Source: Torymus aiolomorphi
Taxonomy: Eukaryota; Arthropoda; Insecta; Hymenoptera; Torymidae
Length of the DNA: 64,000 nt
Direction: 5' to 3'
Assembly (NCBI GenBank): GCA_036365515.1
Contig: CM070874.1
Coordinates: 160,457,297-160,521,296 of the forward strand
Part shown: piece by piece, positions 12,691 to 23,563 of the stretch
Layout: each line of letters begins with the position of its first letter
Position numbering within the stretch: position 1 is the stretch's first letter
Translations under genes and position numbers: made by a program
The notes under the pieces: generated by a model
Told to the model about the DNA's origin: nothing
The model's input: the letters and a program-made list of their open reading frames with translations, nothing else
The model's database searches: none

Positions 12691-13903
12691 GGTTATTGAA
12701 TACAAGATATGGGTTCCCACTGAAAAAAAAAAATTTGACCTTGAAACAATCTTCAAGGTCACGGTGGAGGTCATGGTCGAGGTCATACTCGGACGTAGAA
12801 TTTTCCGCTCTTTTCATTTCTGAGGTGAAAATTATGGGTTCCCACTGAAAAAACCAATTTAACCTTCAAATAACCTTCAAGGTCAAGGCTGAGGTCATGG
12901 TCAAGGTCACATTCGGACGTAAAATTTCCCGCTATTTTCATTTCTGAGGTGAAAATTATGGGTTCCCATTTAAAGAAATTAACTTGACCTTGAAATTACA
13001 TTCAAGGTTATGGTCAAGGTCATGGTCATTATCACCGTCCCGTCGAATAGCCAAGAAAAAATCCTATATCTTTTGTTTTAAGCTTTTTCTCTTAAAATAC
13101 AATCCCGCCGAGTTATTTTGTCGTTCCGGTACTTTTGGTCCACCCTGTATATACAGCGTGTCCAAAAAGTCTGGAAACACCCAAATAATTTCTCAGCTGA
13201 ATTACTATTGGAAAATGTTAAGGTCGCCTTTGTAGTAATTTTTTACGAGGAATCCAATGGTGACCTTGGATTCGACCTTGGACCTCATTTTTGAGGTTAT
13301 TTCAAGGTCAACCTCATTTTTTTAAATGGTAACCCCTATTTTTTATAGCGGAATCTGAAAGAGCGGAAACTTTTACGTCCGGATATGTATTAAGGTATGA
13401 GGTTGAGGTTACCCCCAGAGGTCAAATTGAGGTCAAAGTATGATTTCTTAAAAATTTCGCGAGTTCAGTGGTAAAACAAAACAAACAAAGGTAAGGTTTG
13501 GTAAGTTCGAACGAAGACTTGAAGGTGACCTCTGATTCGACCTTGAACCTCATTTTGAGCCTCATTTTTGAGGTTATTTCGAGGTCAACCTCATTTTTTT
13601 AAATGGTAACCCCTATTTTTTTAGCGGAATCGGAAAGAGTGTGAAACTTTACGTCCAAACATGTACTCAGAACATAGTTCAAGAAGGACCTTGACGTTCA
13701 TTTGAAGGTCATTTAAACTTAATGACGGTCTGATCTTGTGTAAACTTTTTATCACACTGAGCGAGGTTAATTCTTTAGTAGTTTTCAACGAGAAATCTAA
13801 TGGTGACCTTGACATTGTCCTTAAAAGTCATGTCAAGTTCAATTTTTTACATTTAGCGTTACCCAGGAACAACGACGTGGACGTAGTAAAATCTGTTCCC
13901 TTT

Positions 13904-14100
13904 GGGGTGCTTGATTTACGTGAGTCCCCTTGCCTCTCACGATGGGGTGCTTGATTTACGTGAGTCCCCTTGCCTCTCACGATGGGGCGCTTGATTTACG
14001 TGAGTCCCCTTGCCTCTCACGATGGGGTGCTTGATTTACGTGAGTCCCCTTGCCTCTCACGATGGGGCGCTTGATTTACGTGAGTCCCCTTGCCTCTCAC
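13904..14100. repeat. 40 bp minisatellite, 5 copies
   Basis: Five nearly identical units begin GGGGTGCTTGATTTACG and end CCTTGCCTCTCAC, at 13904, 13944, 13984, 14024 and 14064. GTGAG near the middle can pair with CTCAC at the unit end. The array lies just beyond the mariner B transposase stop, the same position as the 29 bp array in mariner A. Confidence 0.85.
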
Positions 14101-14128
14101 ATTTGATTTTTTTAAACAGTATAACATC

Positions 14129-15204
14129 TTATTTCAAGTGCTCGAACTGTTCTCCATTCATTTCTTGACAGTAACCTAATCGATGATAGAAAGTACCAAC
14201 AGCCTTTTCAATCATTTCAGTAGGAATGAGAGCTGATTCATCAATGATCCTTTCACGTAATTCATCTAAGTTTAAGGGTTTTGTTTTGAATACACGATCC
14301 TTCAGATAAACCCAATAGAAATAATCTAGAGGCGTTAAATCGGGGGACCTAGCTGGCCATTCAATTGCACCTCTTCGTCCTATCCATCGATTAATGAATA
14401 CTGTATCTAAGTATGTGCGAACGTTTCGTGCATAATGAGCTGCTGCACCGTTCTGTTGATACCATGTGTTATTAAAGTCCTCTCCAGCTATTTCTCTTAT
14501 AGCAGGAACAATTTGATTCCGTAACATAGTTTCATACTTTTCTGCATTTAAATTGCCATCAATAAAAAATGGTCCTATAATCCTATTATTTAATATTCCA
14601 GCCCAGACATTTAATTTTTGTGGATATTGTGACTTGGCTTCTCTTGCCCAATGAGGGTTTTCAACTGCCCAATATCTACAGTTATGCCTATTTACGCTTG
14701 AGTCAAGTTGAAATGTAGCTTCATCTGAGAAGACTATATTTGATGGAAAATTTGGATTTTGTACGATGCGTGCCATCATATCATCACAGAATTCAACGCG
14801 ACGATCGAAATCATCTTCATTTAACTTGTGTATTAGCGTTACTTTAAATGGATGGAACTTCTCTCTCTTTAGTATGTTATGAATAGATGATTTACTTTTT
14901 CGTGCACTTGAGCAGCTCTACGAACGGAAGTATGCGGATCTTCGGTGAATGTTAACACAACATCTAAAGATTTCTCTTCGTTACCTGCTGACATTGGTCT
15001 GCCTGATCGAGGTAAATCGCTGATAGTGCCGGTATTTTCAAACCTTCTAACAGTTTTTTGAACTGTTGAAAATGATAGTGGAGTTCCACCAACCCTAAAT
15101 GAAGCATTAAAAATATCTCTTACGGCCCTATAAGATCGCTGCATGTATCCCCAACCTCTCATCATGAGAATCGTTATTCTTTCTCTATCAGTGAGTTTAT
15201 TCAT
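14129..15204 (-). pseudogene. Mariner B transposase, frameshifted and catalytically altered
   Basis: The N-terminal half (14869-15204, MNKLTDRERITILMMRGWG...) holds the helix-turn-helix DNA-binding region and the GRPMSA linker. The catalytic half (14129-14779, extending upstream in frame to ~14868) holds IVFSDEATF with D19 of that segment and SPDLTPLDYF with D152. Between the two halves the frame changes near 14870. The second catalytic residue is lost: the expected D of QQDG reads as N110 (WYQQNGAAAH). Spacing to the third acid is 41 residues, as in mariner A. The copy is therefore dead for two independent reasons. Confidence 0.85.
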
Positions 15205-15414
15205 TTTTATTACTCTTCGTAGTAGACCTTATCCAAAAATACTTTTTGAGTTGAAAATAAAAAGAACTTTTAATTTTCAAAAAATATGTTTGAAAGATGA
15301 CCAACCCTTTTCTGTGGTGGTTATGGAATGAATAATAGTTTATTGTCACTCTAACCATACGAAAAATAACAAGTAACAATGTTAAATATTTAAACGCTTC
15401 AAAAAATTTTACAG

Positions 15415-15540
15415 TGAATCAGCTCTCATTCCTACTGAAATGATCAAAAATACTGTTGGTGTTTTCGATCATCGATTAGGTTACTATCAAAAAGTGGATG
15501 GAAAATAATTCGAGCACTTGAAATAAGATGTTAGACTGTT
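15415..15540 (+). pseudogene. Inverted fragment of a transposase 3' end
   Basis: Plus-strand sequence encodes ESALIPTEMIKNTVG and RLGYYQ before a stop, matching the C-terminal end of the mariner B transposase (ALIPTEMIEKAVG, RLGYCQ) in the opposite orientation. It shows the inverted repeat once extended into coding sequence, or that two inverted copies fused. Diverged, not functional. Confidence 0.7.
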
Positions 15541-16143
15541 TAAAAAAATTAAAAAGTTTACACAAGATCAGACCGTCATTAAGTTTAAATGACCTTCAAA
15601 TGAACGTCAAGGTCCTTCTTGAACTATGTTCTGAGTACATGTTTGGACGTAAAGTTTCACACTCTTTCCGATTCCGCTAAAAAAATAGGGGTTACCATTT
15701 AAAAAAATGAGGTTGACCTCGAAATAACCTCAAAAATGAGGCTCAAAATGAGGTTCAAGGTCGAATCAGAGGTCACCTTCAAGTCTTCGTTCGAACTTAC
15801 CAAACCTTACCTTTGTTTGTTTTGTTTTACCACTGAACTCGCGAAATTTTTAAGAAATCATACTTTGACCTCAATTTGACCTCTGGGGGCAACCTCAACC
15901 TCATACCTTAATACATATCCGGACGTAAAATTTTCCGCTCTTTCAGATTCCGCTATAAAAAATAGGGGTTACCATTTAAAAAATGAGGTTGACCTTGAAA
16001 TAACCTCAAAAATGAGGTCCAAGGTCGAATCCAAGGTCACCATTGGATTCCTCGTAAAAAATTACTACAAAGGCGATCTTAACATTTTCCAATAGTAATT
16101 CAGCTGAGAAATTATTTGGGTGTTTCCAGACTTTTTGGACACG

Positions 16144-16146
<3 letters not shown>

Positions 16147-16208
<62 letters not shown>
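16147..16208. repeat. TA microsatellite
   Basis: About 31 TA units lie between mariner B and the first core-motif unit. Similar TA runs bound most elements here: 16424-16450, 16922-16948, 21223-21262, 22739-22776, 23267-23318, 23567-23597, 47937-47982. Confidence 0.9.
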
Positions 16209-16210
<2 letters not shown>

Positions 16211-16412
16211 CATATAAACATGGACTTATGCTGACACCAATGTATAAGACCACGTGACCTGTCTGCATAAGTGTAGTACCGTTTATACAAGTGTCTGCAC
16301 AAGTCTAGCGTGACTAAAGAAATAATCTCTCTACTTATGCTGACGTCTGCATAAGTCGGTCTCTGTCTGCATAAGTCTATTTAAATTTCGGAAAGTGTCT
16401 GCATAACTAGCG
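16209..16412 (+). repeat. Core-motif unit 1 (word TGTCTGCATAAGT)
   Basis: The invariant core TGACTAAAGAAATAAT is at 16311-16326. The unit-specific word TGTCTGCATAAGT or close variants occurs several times before and after the core, with inverted forms such as GACTTATGC. TA runs lie on both sides. It shares its word type with unit 11. Confidence 0.75.
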
Positions 16413-16423
16413 TTTCATATATT

Positions 16424-16454
<31 letters not shown>

Positions 16455-16669
16455 ACTTGTATAACGTTAGTTCCCAGGACCCCATGTTACTGTATACCTA
16501 TACGTGACTAAAGAAATAATGTCTTTTATGGGGGCCGATGTCCTCAAAACTGACGTTAATCATATGTAGATTCAGGGACTGTCCCCAAAACTAACAAATG
16601 TCCCCGAAACCAACGTTAAACATCTGGAATGTCCTGGAAACTAACATAAAACATAAATATATATATATA
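16455..16669 (+). repeat. Core-motif unit 2 (word GTCCCCAAAACTAACG)
   Basis: The core is at 16505-16520. An inverted word AACGTTAGTTCCCAGGAC precedes it, and four forward variants follow (CTCAAAACTGACGTTAA, CCCAAAACTAAC, CCCGAAACCAACGTTAA, CCTGGAAACTAAC). The sequence around 16556-16590 is the uninterrupted counterpart of the site where the 17057-21109 transposon inserted into unit 4. Confidence 0.75.
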
Positions 16670-16676
16670 ACTTAGT

Positions 16677-16922
16677 ACACCGCTATACATTTCTTTTACC
16701 AGATTTATGGAGCCCTTTTATACACATGAGCATATTTATGGAGCCCGTTTTCTTTTATGGAGCCCGGGTCCCATAAAATATTCTTATACGGCGTTTATGG
16801 AGCCCGATCTAGAGTTTCTATACCCAGAGCGGGATTATTTCTTTAGTCACTTGTATACGGGAACTCTGGGCGTAGGTACTAATACACAGGGATGGGCTCC
16901 ATAAAGAGGTTAAGTGATAATT
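16677..16922 (-). repeat. Core-motif unit 3 (word GGGCTCCATAAA)
   Basis: Reverse-oriented near-copy of units 5 and 13. The core complement is at 16834-16849, flanked by CCCAGAG and CTCTGGG, which can pair. The word TTTATGGAGCCC occurs several times on one side and once inverted on the other. No conserved protein is encoded. Confidence 0.8.
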
Positions 16923-16962
16923 ATATATATATATATATATATATACAGTATATATATATATT

Positions 16963-17056
16963 TATGTTTTATGTTAGTTTCCAGGACATTCCAGATGTTT
17001 AACGTTGGTTTCGGGGACATTTGTTAGTTTTGGGGACAGTCCCTGAATCTACATAT
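16963..17056 (-). repeat. Core-motif unit 4, left part (split by transposon)
   Basis: This segment matches the end of unit 2 in reverse orientation (TTTCCAGGACATTCC, GGTTTCGGGGACATTTG, TTTTGGGGACAGTCCC). The rest of the unit, including the core complement at 21153-21168, resumes at 21110-21222, beyond the inserted 4 kb element. Confidence 0.8.
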
Positions 17057-20000
17057 GAGGCGTTTCGCCTCAACTCTCCCAGCGCGGCGCGCTAGCGTCA
17101 AATCATGCTATTTTCAAGTCGTGTTTACGATATCAATATGCATTTCAAAAAATTATGTGATAATCGTTTCCGACGTATTTTTTCCTCAGCTTCCCAATGG
17201 CGTAGGTGGTTTTTCCGAGATTTTCCATTTTCCCCCCCCAACAAGTATAAAACATACTATATCTCGAAAAGTATATTTTTAATATTTTTTTTACCCCCTA
17301 GATCGAAAGCTGAGCATTTTTTACGTCGGAAAGGATTTTTTTCAGAATTTGCTCGAATGTTTTCTTAGAGAAACAGAACGCGAAAGAGCAGACGCAGCGT
17401 CTCCTTCGCGCGCGGTTTTCGGCGCGCTGTACACCGCGTGGACTAGATGCATTTGGCTCTCTAACAACCACTTAAAATTTTGATTTCCTTAATAATAGCA
17501 ACAATAAACTAGTATTTATATTAATAATTCTTTTTTTTAAAGTAGATAATTTTATTTTGTTTTGTTTTACGGGTTTTTTAGGGAAGATTTGATATTCTGA
17601 ACTTGACGTTTTTTTTAGTATTAATGTTGTTTTATTCATTGGAATAACGGCATGGTACTGTAAAGTTCCTGGTATAGATTTAATTTTACTTAACCTTGAT
17701 TTTAGTTTCAAAACGGCTTTTTCATAGGTCTCTTTAGTGCTGTAAAAAACTTTAGTTTCTTTGCAATTACGTAAAGCCCAGTTGTAAAGGTCTTCTGGTG
17801 TTAAAATATGATTACTCGAAGAGAGTTGAAGACTTGCTCTTTTCGCCCCTCTTTTCAAATTTGCGCCTATACCATCGCACGCACCTTTACCGTGCGCTGT
17901 TGCATGAAAATGCCATTCAGCAGGAACTCCAAAATCTTTTTGATGAAACAGAAGATTTTCGAAGGTAGACTTGTTCTTAAAATGCTGACCTGCTCCATCA
18001 GTTAAGTAATAAATTTTCTTGACTATGAAATTACTTTTTAAATACGATATTATAATTTTTTGATATTCATAAACAGCAACAGTATCGTGATTTAGATTAT
18101 CAGAAATTATAGCAATGCTTATATGTTTAAGATCTTGATTTTCGTTATAATATACCACTGTTGTAAAAACTGTTGCTTGATTATTGTTCCAGTGGAACGA
18201 TTGTGTTGAATTTTGCACTATAAACGCATAGTTTTCTGCAAAATCACAACAAACAAGGAATTCTCCTTTTTGAAGGTTTTTTTTCAAATCGCTTAAGAAA
18301 AGATATTGTTCTTTCGCAAAGAAGTCATGAGTTTTAAATTTTATTAATTTTTCTCCCAGTATGTTCATGAATTCATAAACATTTACAGTTGTAGATACTA
18401 TTGTGCAACGATCTGTCTGAAGCCATGACTCATACTGTATTTGAAAAATATCATTTCTCTCAAAACATTCAAGCAAATGTTTCCGTAATACAGGCATATT
18501 GGGGCAATCTACCTAACAGTCTTCCAAGTAACATTTCGAACTAGCATTACTACATACGATTGCTTGGATGCAATCGTGGTAGTTTTTAAGAAATAGTCGA
18601 GTACCTTCAGTTAAACTCTGTAAATTAATAGCATTTAACATCAGCTTGATATTTTCGTGGTGTACACATACGCATACATTATGCGTACCACTGCTTCCCG
18701 CTAGAACACAATGCGGCGGCCTCAATTGAGTAAATTTAGTGAAGCCAATATTAACAGATTCATGCTCTTTTTTAAATAAACAATAAATTTCACGTAAATT
18801 ACCAAGTAGTAACCTTTTCTGTACATGTTCTCTTTTACCATTATCCTGCTTAACAGATATACAATCTTTTAATCCGGGCATTACACGACTAATATCGTCC
18901 CTCTCATAAAAACGTTTAACTGAATCTACACTTTCAACTGGAAATATTTTGCCCCTTTTCTTTTCAGGTTTTGAAAAAATTCCACTTTCAGTTACTAACT
19001 TTTTCGCTTCTCGAGCTTCCCACTCAGTACAACCGAACTCTCTGATTAAGTCTCTGCGAGACCAAAAATCAGGAGCAAGCGTGAGTAGCTGAATTTTATC
19101 TTCCTTACCCGGTGATTCTAAAAATTTTTTTTTAATTGGTTGAGAACTGCCACGCCTGCTTTATGATATTCATCAGTACATTCAATTTTAGCTTTTTTGG
19201 CATCGCATGAAGGTAAATCTAACTTATGTTTATAAAGTTGACGTTGACAGTTGGAACAAATTTTCGCATTTTCTGGTACGAGGGGATACGCACTCCTAAA
19301 TATTGAAGGAAAATTCGACAAATTTTTACGCACAGAGTGATTAATTTTATTAAAAGGATTTATGCATTTCAGCTTCAAAGCTGGATCCATTTCAGTAGCG
19401 AGAAAATAAATGCAATAAATAAACCAAAAATAAATTATGATTTAATCAGCAAACACACGAAGAACACAAATATAACGGAAACAGCGTTAAAATTCTTTAA
19501 CAATTTCAAGGATAACAGAGATCGAAAATTCATCAGACTTATATAATTGGATACAACAAATTACTCTCGGGCAAAAATTTTCTATACGCAAGCCACCTAT
19601 CGGGTAAAACGTAAGTGAGAAGCGTTGCGTCTGCTATTTCAAATTGATTGTAATGTTTTTGCTTCCTCAAAGAGGAAGCTTTGTAACGGTGAAAAAAATT
19701 TTCGAAAAAAAGTCTTCAAAAAGATGTTTTATGGTGGTATATGTGTATATTATTTGATTTTGATGATTTTTGATTTCGTGGATGTATGTGTGTGTGTGCG
19801 TGTGTGTGTGTGTATATTTCAACTCTTAATATCTCCGAAACTAATCAACCGATTTTCGTCGGGTAAAGCTTATTCGCTTCGTCTTGCGGCAAAAGGAAAG
19901 CACCCTGATGGATTTGGGATTTTATTGATTTTCTTTTGTTTTATAACCAAAAAACGATTTTGAATTTTTAGTTTTTTTTATTTTTTCGTATCTTATAGTA

Positions 20001-21109
20001 ATTATTACATAAAATAATATACTTCTCTTAAAAGGTATTCAAATTACCTACATTTTCTTTTTTTTAAATTTAAAATTTAAAATATCTTCACTCTGTCATT
20101 TGTTATTAATGAAAACTTTTTTATATTTAAAAAATTAATATCTCAAAAAATAATTTATTTATCGACTTGAAATTTTAACTGTTACTTATTACACTTGTTG
20201 GTGGCAATATTGTATTGCAATTTTAAGTGATTATCTATATGAATATATATTATACATTTATTTTCGAGAACTATCATTTTAATATTTTTATATAATGTAG
20301 AAAATTAAAATATCAAAACGTATTAATAGTGCCATTTTTAGCCCCTTCTTTTACCTCTTTTTAATCTCAATTTTTTTTAAACTTGGTGGTCTGTCAAAGC
20401 TTTTTTTAAAATAGGTACGTAATATACTATTTTGCAAGAAACTGATATAAGACGCATCGGTTCAAAGTATTATTGAAATTCTTTAGCATTCCTTTTTATG
20501 AAAAATGTATTTTCAGAATTTCAATTTTTAATTAGGAAACGATGAATTAGTTTGAGGAAGCTAAGTGCCAAAGAATTGGCAGCGGTTTTTTTTTTTGCGA
20601 AATAACCTATGAAAATGTCAATCGTGCATATAAGTGAAATTCGAAGTGCAAAAAGATATTCCATAAAGAATTAAAAATGATAAATAAAAATAATAAGGTT
20701 ACTAGAGAGCGAAATACATCTAGTCCACGCGGTGTACAGCGCGCCGCATACCGCGCACGAAGGAGACGCTGCGTCTGCTCTTTCGCGTTCTATTTCTCTA
20801 AGAAAAACATTCGAGCAAATTTTGCAAAAAATCCTTTCCGACGTAAAAAATGCTCAGCTTTCGATCTAGATGATAAAAAAAATATTAAAAATATACTTTC
20901 CGAGATATAGTATGTTTTATACTTTTTGAGGTTGAAAATGGAAAATTTCGGAAAAACCACTTACACCATTGGAAAGCTGAGGAAAAAATACGTCGGAAAC
21001 GCTTATCACATAATTTTTTGAAATTCATATTGATATCGTAAACACGACTTGAAAATAGCATGATTTGACGCTCGCGCGCCGCGCTGGGAGAGTTGAGGCG
21101 AAACGCCTC
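17057..21109 (-). mobile_element. DNA transposon D, ~400 bp terminal inverted repeats, ATAT target duplication
   Basis: The ends read GAGGCGTTTCGCCTCAACTC at 17057 and its complement ending at 21109. Arms of ~400 bp (to ~17460, and from ~20700) match closely. ATAT stands directly outside both ends (17053-17056 and 21110-21113). The uninterrupted paralog in unit 2 has a single ATAT at this place, which supports a 4 bp target duplication. The interior holds one leftward transposase pseudogene and about 1.3 kb of noncoding DNA (19391-20700) with a short GT run. A 4 bp duplication would fit the Sola superfamily, but I could not confirm this. Confidence 0.8.
17472..19390 (-). pseudogene. Transposase of DNA transposon D (DFAENY...HFHATAHGK family)
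   Basis: Three leftward segments form one ancestral gene. The N-terminal part (19118-19390) has ICSNCQRQL, half of a zinc site. The middle part (about 19115-18513) has LTLAPDFWSRRDLIREFGC, HVQKRLLLGNL and VLAGSSGTHNVCVCVHHEN. The C-terminal 341 residues (17472-18497) carry DFAENY with D85, IISDNLNHD with D133, YLTDGAGQHF with D167, and HFHATAHGKGACDGIG, a plausible RNase H-type catalytic set. The first join needs a frame change at the T9 run near 19125. The second is an in-frame TAG at 18513. This family is frequent and unnamed in insect and Hydra proteomes; a transposase role is inferred from the element structure. Confidence 0.75.
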
Positions 21110-21215
21110 ATATGTTTAACGTTAGTTTTGAGGACATCGACCCCCATAAGACATTATTTCTTTAGTCACGTATAGGTATTCAGTAACATGGAGTCCTGGG
21201 AACTAACGTTATACA

Positions 21216-21222
<7 letters not shown>
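21110..21222 (-). repeat. Core-motif unit 4, right part
   Basis: This is the continuation of the unit begun at 16963. It holds the core complement ATTATTTCTTTAGTCA (21153-21168) and the inverted word near GGGAACTAACGTTATAC, then a TA run. With the left part it gives a unit of the same length and order as unit 2. Confidence 0.8.
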
Positions 21223-21262
<40 letters not shown>

Positions 21263-21264
<2 letters not shown>

Positions 21265-21876
21265 TGGTGAGTATTCTTCCAATATCATACTATTGAGATT
21301 GTTGCTTCAGCCACATACTTTTCTTTCAGCAGAGGCCGACTGGATTATGAAGTCGTGAGTTGCATATAACCTACACAGAAAGCTCAGATTTAGGAAAGGC
21401 TCTGATGAACAGCGTACATCAATCCTCTAACCATAAGAACTTACTTACAATGTATTTTTAGCAACATAAGACTGTTAATAAAGAGTATGCGAGCTCTCTG
21501 TAGGCTCCAACGACAATCGGGTAGTGGTAATAGGAGCTCAGGCAGCCCCAGGCGTATTGACCTCTTGGCGGCTCCTCTTGCACCCCCTTGTACCTTGCAG
21601 ACCGTTATCTGTCTCACATGCTATAATACCGTACCTGTAATATAAAGAAAAGGATTAGTTTTTGACTAGAATCACTCATTGCATGGCGTGTAAAAGAATA
21701 AGACAAACAGTAGTTGAAAAGATAGCTGTTTCAAACAAAATTGCCATGTAAACGCATTTGGAGTCTAGCCACGTGTGCAACCCACAACTTCATAATCCAG
21801 TTTGCCTCTGCTGAAAGAAAAGTATGTGGCTGAAGCAACAATCTCAATAGTATGATATTGGAAGAATACTCACCAG
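21263..21876. repeat. Inverted-repeat element of ~610 bp (MITE-like)
   Basis: Arms of ~95 bp (about 21263-21360 and 21780-21876) are reverse complements, starting CTGGTGAGTATTCTTCC and including TTGTTGCTTCAGCCACATAC and CTTTCAGCAGAGGC. The interior has no gene I recognise. The left edge touches a TA run. It is probably a small non-autonomous element. Confidence 0.65.
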
Positions 21877-22733
21877 CTGAAGAGACAGCAACAGTTATTA
21901 TGAAGCTTGATTGGCACCAGGGGTCTAGTCACATGATGTTAAAAGAGATAAGAACTCACTCGCAAAGTGAGACTTATTAACTGGGACAGCTTGTCTCCAA
22001 ATATACACGTCATCCTCGTGGTACTACTGAAAACCAAGGAGCACGAAACTGACTACTGATACAGTTACATCTTATGCAAGTGTTTGGTAAAATTTATCGA
22101 TGCTGATATTCTCTAGATTACCATTTAGGTTTTGTGAGTGATTCTGCAACTTCTACAACTAAACTTTTATATTACATAGTTTACAATCATAGTATGCATT
22201 TCGATACCAATGTGAAAAAGTTATTCTAACCTCATGTGGACGTTTGCGCCCGAGCGAAGCAATGGTAAACAAGATACACGAGGATCACGAAAATCATTTT
22301 CTTGCTCATGTATCGAATAGTATTTTTCGACCCGTGTGCAAAGGTTAATATAGCGCATGCTTTTTTATTCAAGCGTGTGAGAAATCGAACTTTCAGCATG
22401 TAGTGTAAAAAAATTTCATATAATAAGTATACTAATGTTTTCCCACTGCTTTAATTTAAAGCTTTTTCTTTCACAATTTGCAATGATAAATTTTTCACCT
22501 TTATTATGACAGGAATTTTCATCATACTCTTAATTTATATAATAATAACTTGCCATTGATCCGTTCTCACTCACAAAATCCAAAAAGTAATGTAAATAAG
22601 ATCGGCATTGATAGTTTCAACATTTATGCAGATGCCAACATTCTTTCATATTTAAGCTACTTTTATAAACAGATGTAAAATTGCATGCTTGTTACTACAT
22701 TGTAATGAAAGAAATTATATTTAGCTATTTTTT

Positions 22734-22738
<5 letters not shown>
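21877..22738. other. Intergenic, no gene seen
   Basis: AT-rich DNA with no recognisable gene, RNA or repeat, ending in a TA run. Confidence 0.4.
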
Positions 22739-22781
<43 letters not shown>

Positions 22782-23010
22782 TCACTTAACCCCTTTATGG
22801 AGCCCATCCCTGTATATTAGTACCTACGCCCAGAGTTCCCGTATACAAGTGACTAAAGAAATAATCCCTCTCTGGGTATAGAAACTCTAGATCGGGCTCC
22901 ATAAACGCCGTATAAGAATATTTTATGGGACCCGGGCTCCATAAAAGAAAACGGGCTCCATAAATATGCTCATGTGTATAAAAGGGCTCCATAAATCTGG
23001 TAAAAGAAAT
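22782..23010 (+). repeat. Core-motif unit 5 (word GGGCTCCATAAA), best-preserved example
   Basis: The order is: inverted word TTTATGGAGCCC (22794-22805); conserved TATTAGTACCTACGCCCAGAG; core TGACTAAAGAAATAAT (22850-22865); CTCTCTGGGTATAGAAACTC; then forward words at 22894-22905, 22934-22945, 22953-22964 and 22984-22995. CCCAGAG and CTCTGGG on either side of the core can form a 7 bp stem. TTTTATGGGACCCGGG with CTCCATAAAA makes a further palindrome. Units 3 and 13 are near-copies. Confidence 0.85.
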
Positions 23011-23030
23011 ATATATACATATATACATAT

Positions 23031-23259
23031 ACATTTCTCGAAAGGGGTTTATAAAGCCCGCTTTTTTATATATAGGGGTTTATCGAGCCCGATTTTGATT
23101 ATGCAGCCCGGGCTTCATAATATTTCTAAATATAGGGGTTTATGCGGCCCGACCTAGAGTCTATACCAACAGGGTCCATTATTTCTTTAGTCACTTGCCA
23201 TAGGGAACTCTCGGCTGTAGGTACTAATATACAGGGTTGGGCTTAATAAACCCCGATAA

Positions 23260-23265
<6 letters not shown>
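23031..23265 (-). repeat. Core-motif unit 6 (word GGGGTTTATnnnGCCCG)
   Basis: The core complement is at 23178-23193. Three words of the form GGGGTTTATnnnGCCCG, with nnn AAA, CGA and GCG, precede it. An inverted form (GGGCTTAATAAACCCC) follows it. Unit 12 is the same type in the other orientation. Confidence 0.8.
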
Positions 23266-23320
<55 letters not shown>

Positions 23321-23324
<4 letters not shown>

Positions 23325-23563
23325 GTATAATTGGGCACTTTGAGGAGCTAGGGTCTCGACGCCCAGAGTACAGTCAGCGTGACTAAAGAAATCAACCCCT
23401 CTCTGGGTACCGAAATTCTCGCGCCTCCTCAAAGTGCCCAATTCGCATACTTATAGAACTCCTCAAAGTGCCAAAAATCTCTTCAAAGTGCCAAATCTCC
23501 TCGAAGTGTCTAATTCATATACGTATATATAGAAATTTCTCCTCAAAGTGCCCAATTGTTCAG

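Larger units (their letters stand above)
9649..13147 (-). mobile_element. rosa-like (DD41D) mariner A, with long terminal inverted repeats
   Basis: The termini are CAGGGTGGGCCAAAAGTACC at 9649 and its complement ending at 13147, each flanked by TA, as expected for Tc1/mariner insertion. The inverted repeats run several hundred bases. They are built of ~126 bp subrepeats (about four on the left, three on the right), dense in TGACCTTGA / TCAAGGTCA words. The element holds one leftward transposase gene, a 29 bp minisatellite directly beyond its stop codon, and a 237 bp tandem array on the upstream side. Six bases (TATATA) separate it from mariner B. Confidence 0.85.
13154..16146 (-). mobile_element. 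rosa-like (DD41D) mariner B, ~600 bp terminal inverted repeats
   Basis: The ends read CAGCGTGTCCAAAAAGTCTG at 13154 and its complement ending at 16146, each flanked by TA. The arms (about 13154-13752 and 15551-16146) match nearly throughout; for example GACGGTCTGATCTTGTG pairs with its complement at 15561. The right arm continues inward as an inverted, diverged copy of the transposase 3' end (15415-15540). The left arm carries instead a 40 bp minisatellite between repeat and gene. The right flank is a ~60 bp TA run. Confidence 0.85.

Noticed and set aside
22795..23034. Protein-like frame repeated at 16707, 22795 and 54670
   Set aside because: It is the translation of near-identical core-motif units 3, 5 and 13; other units do not preserve it.
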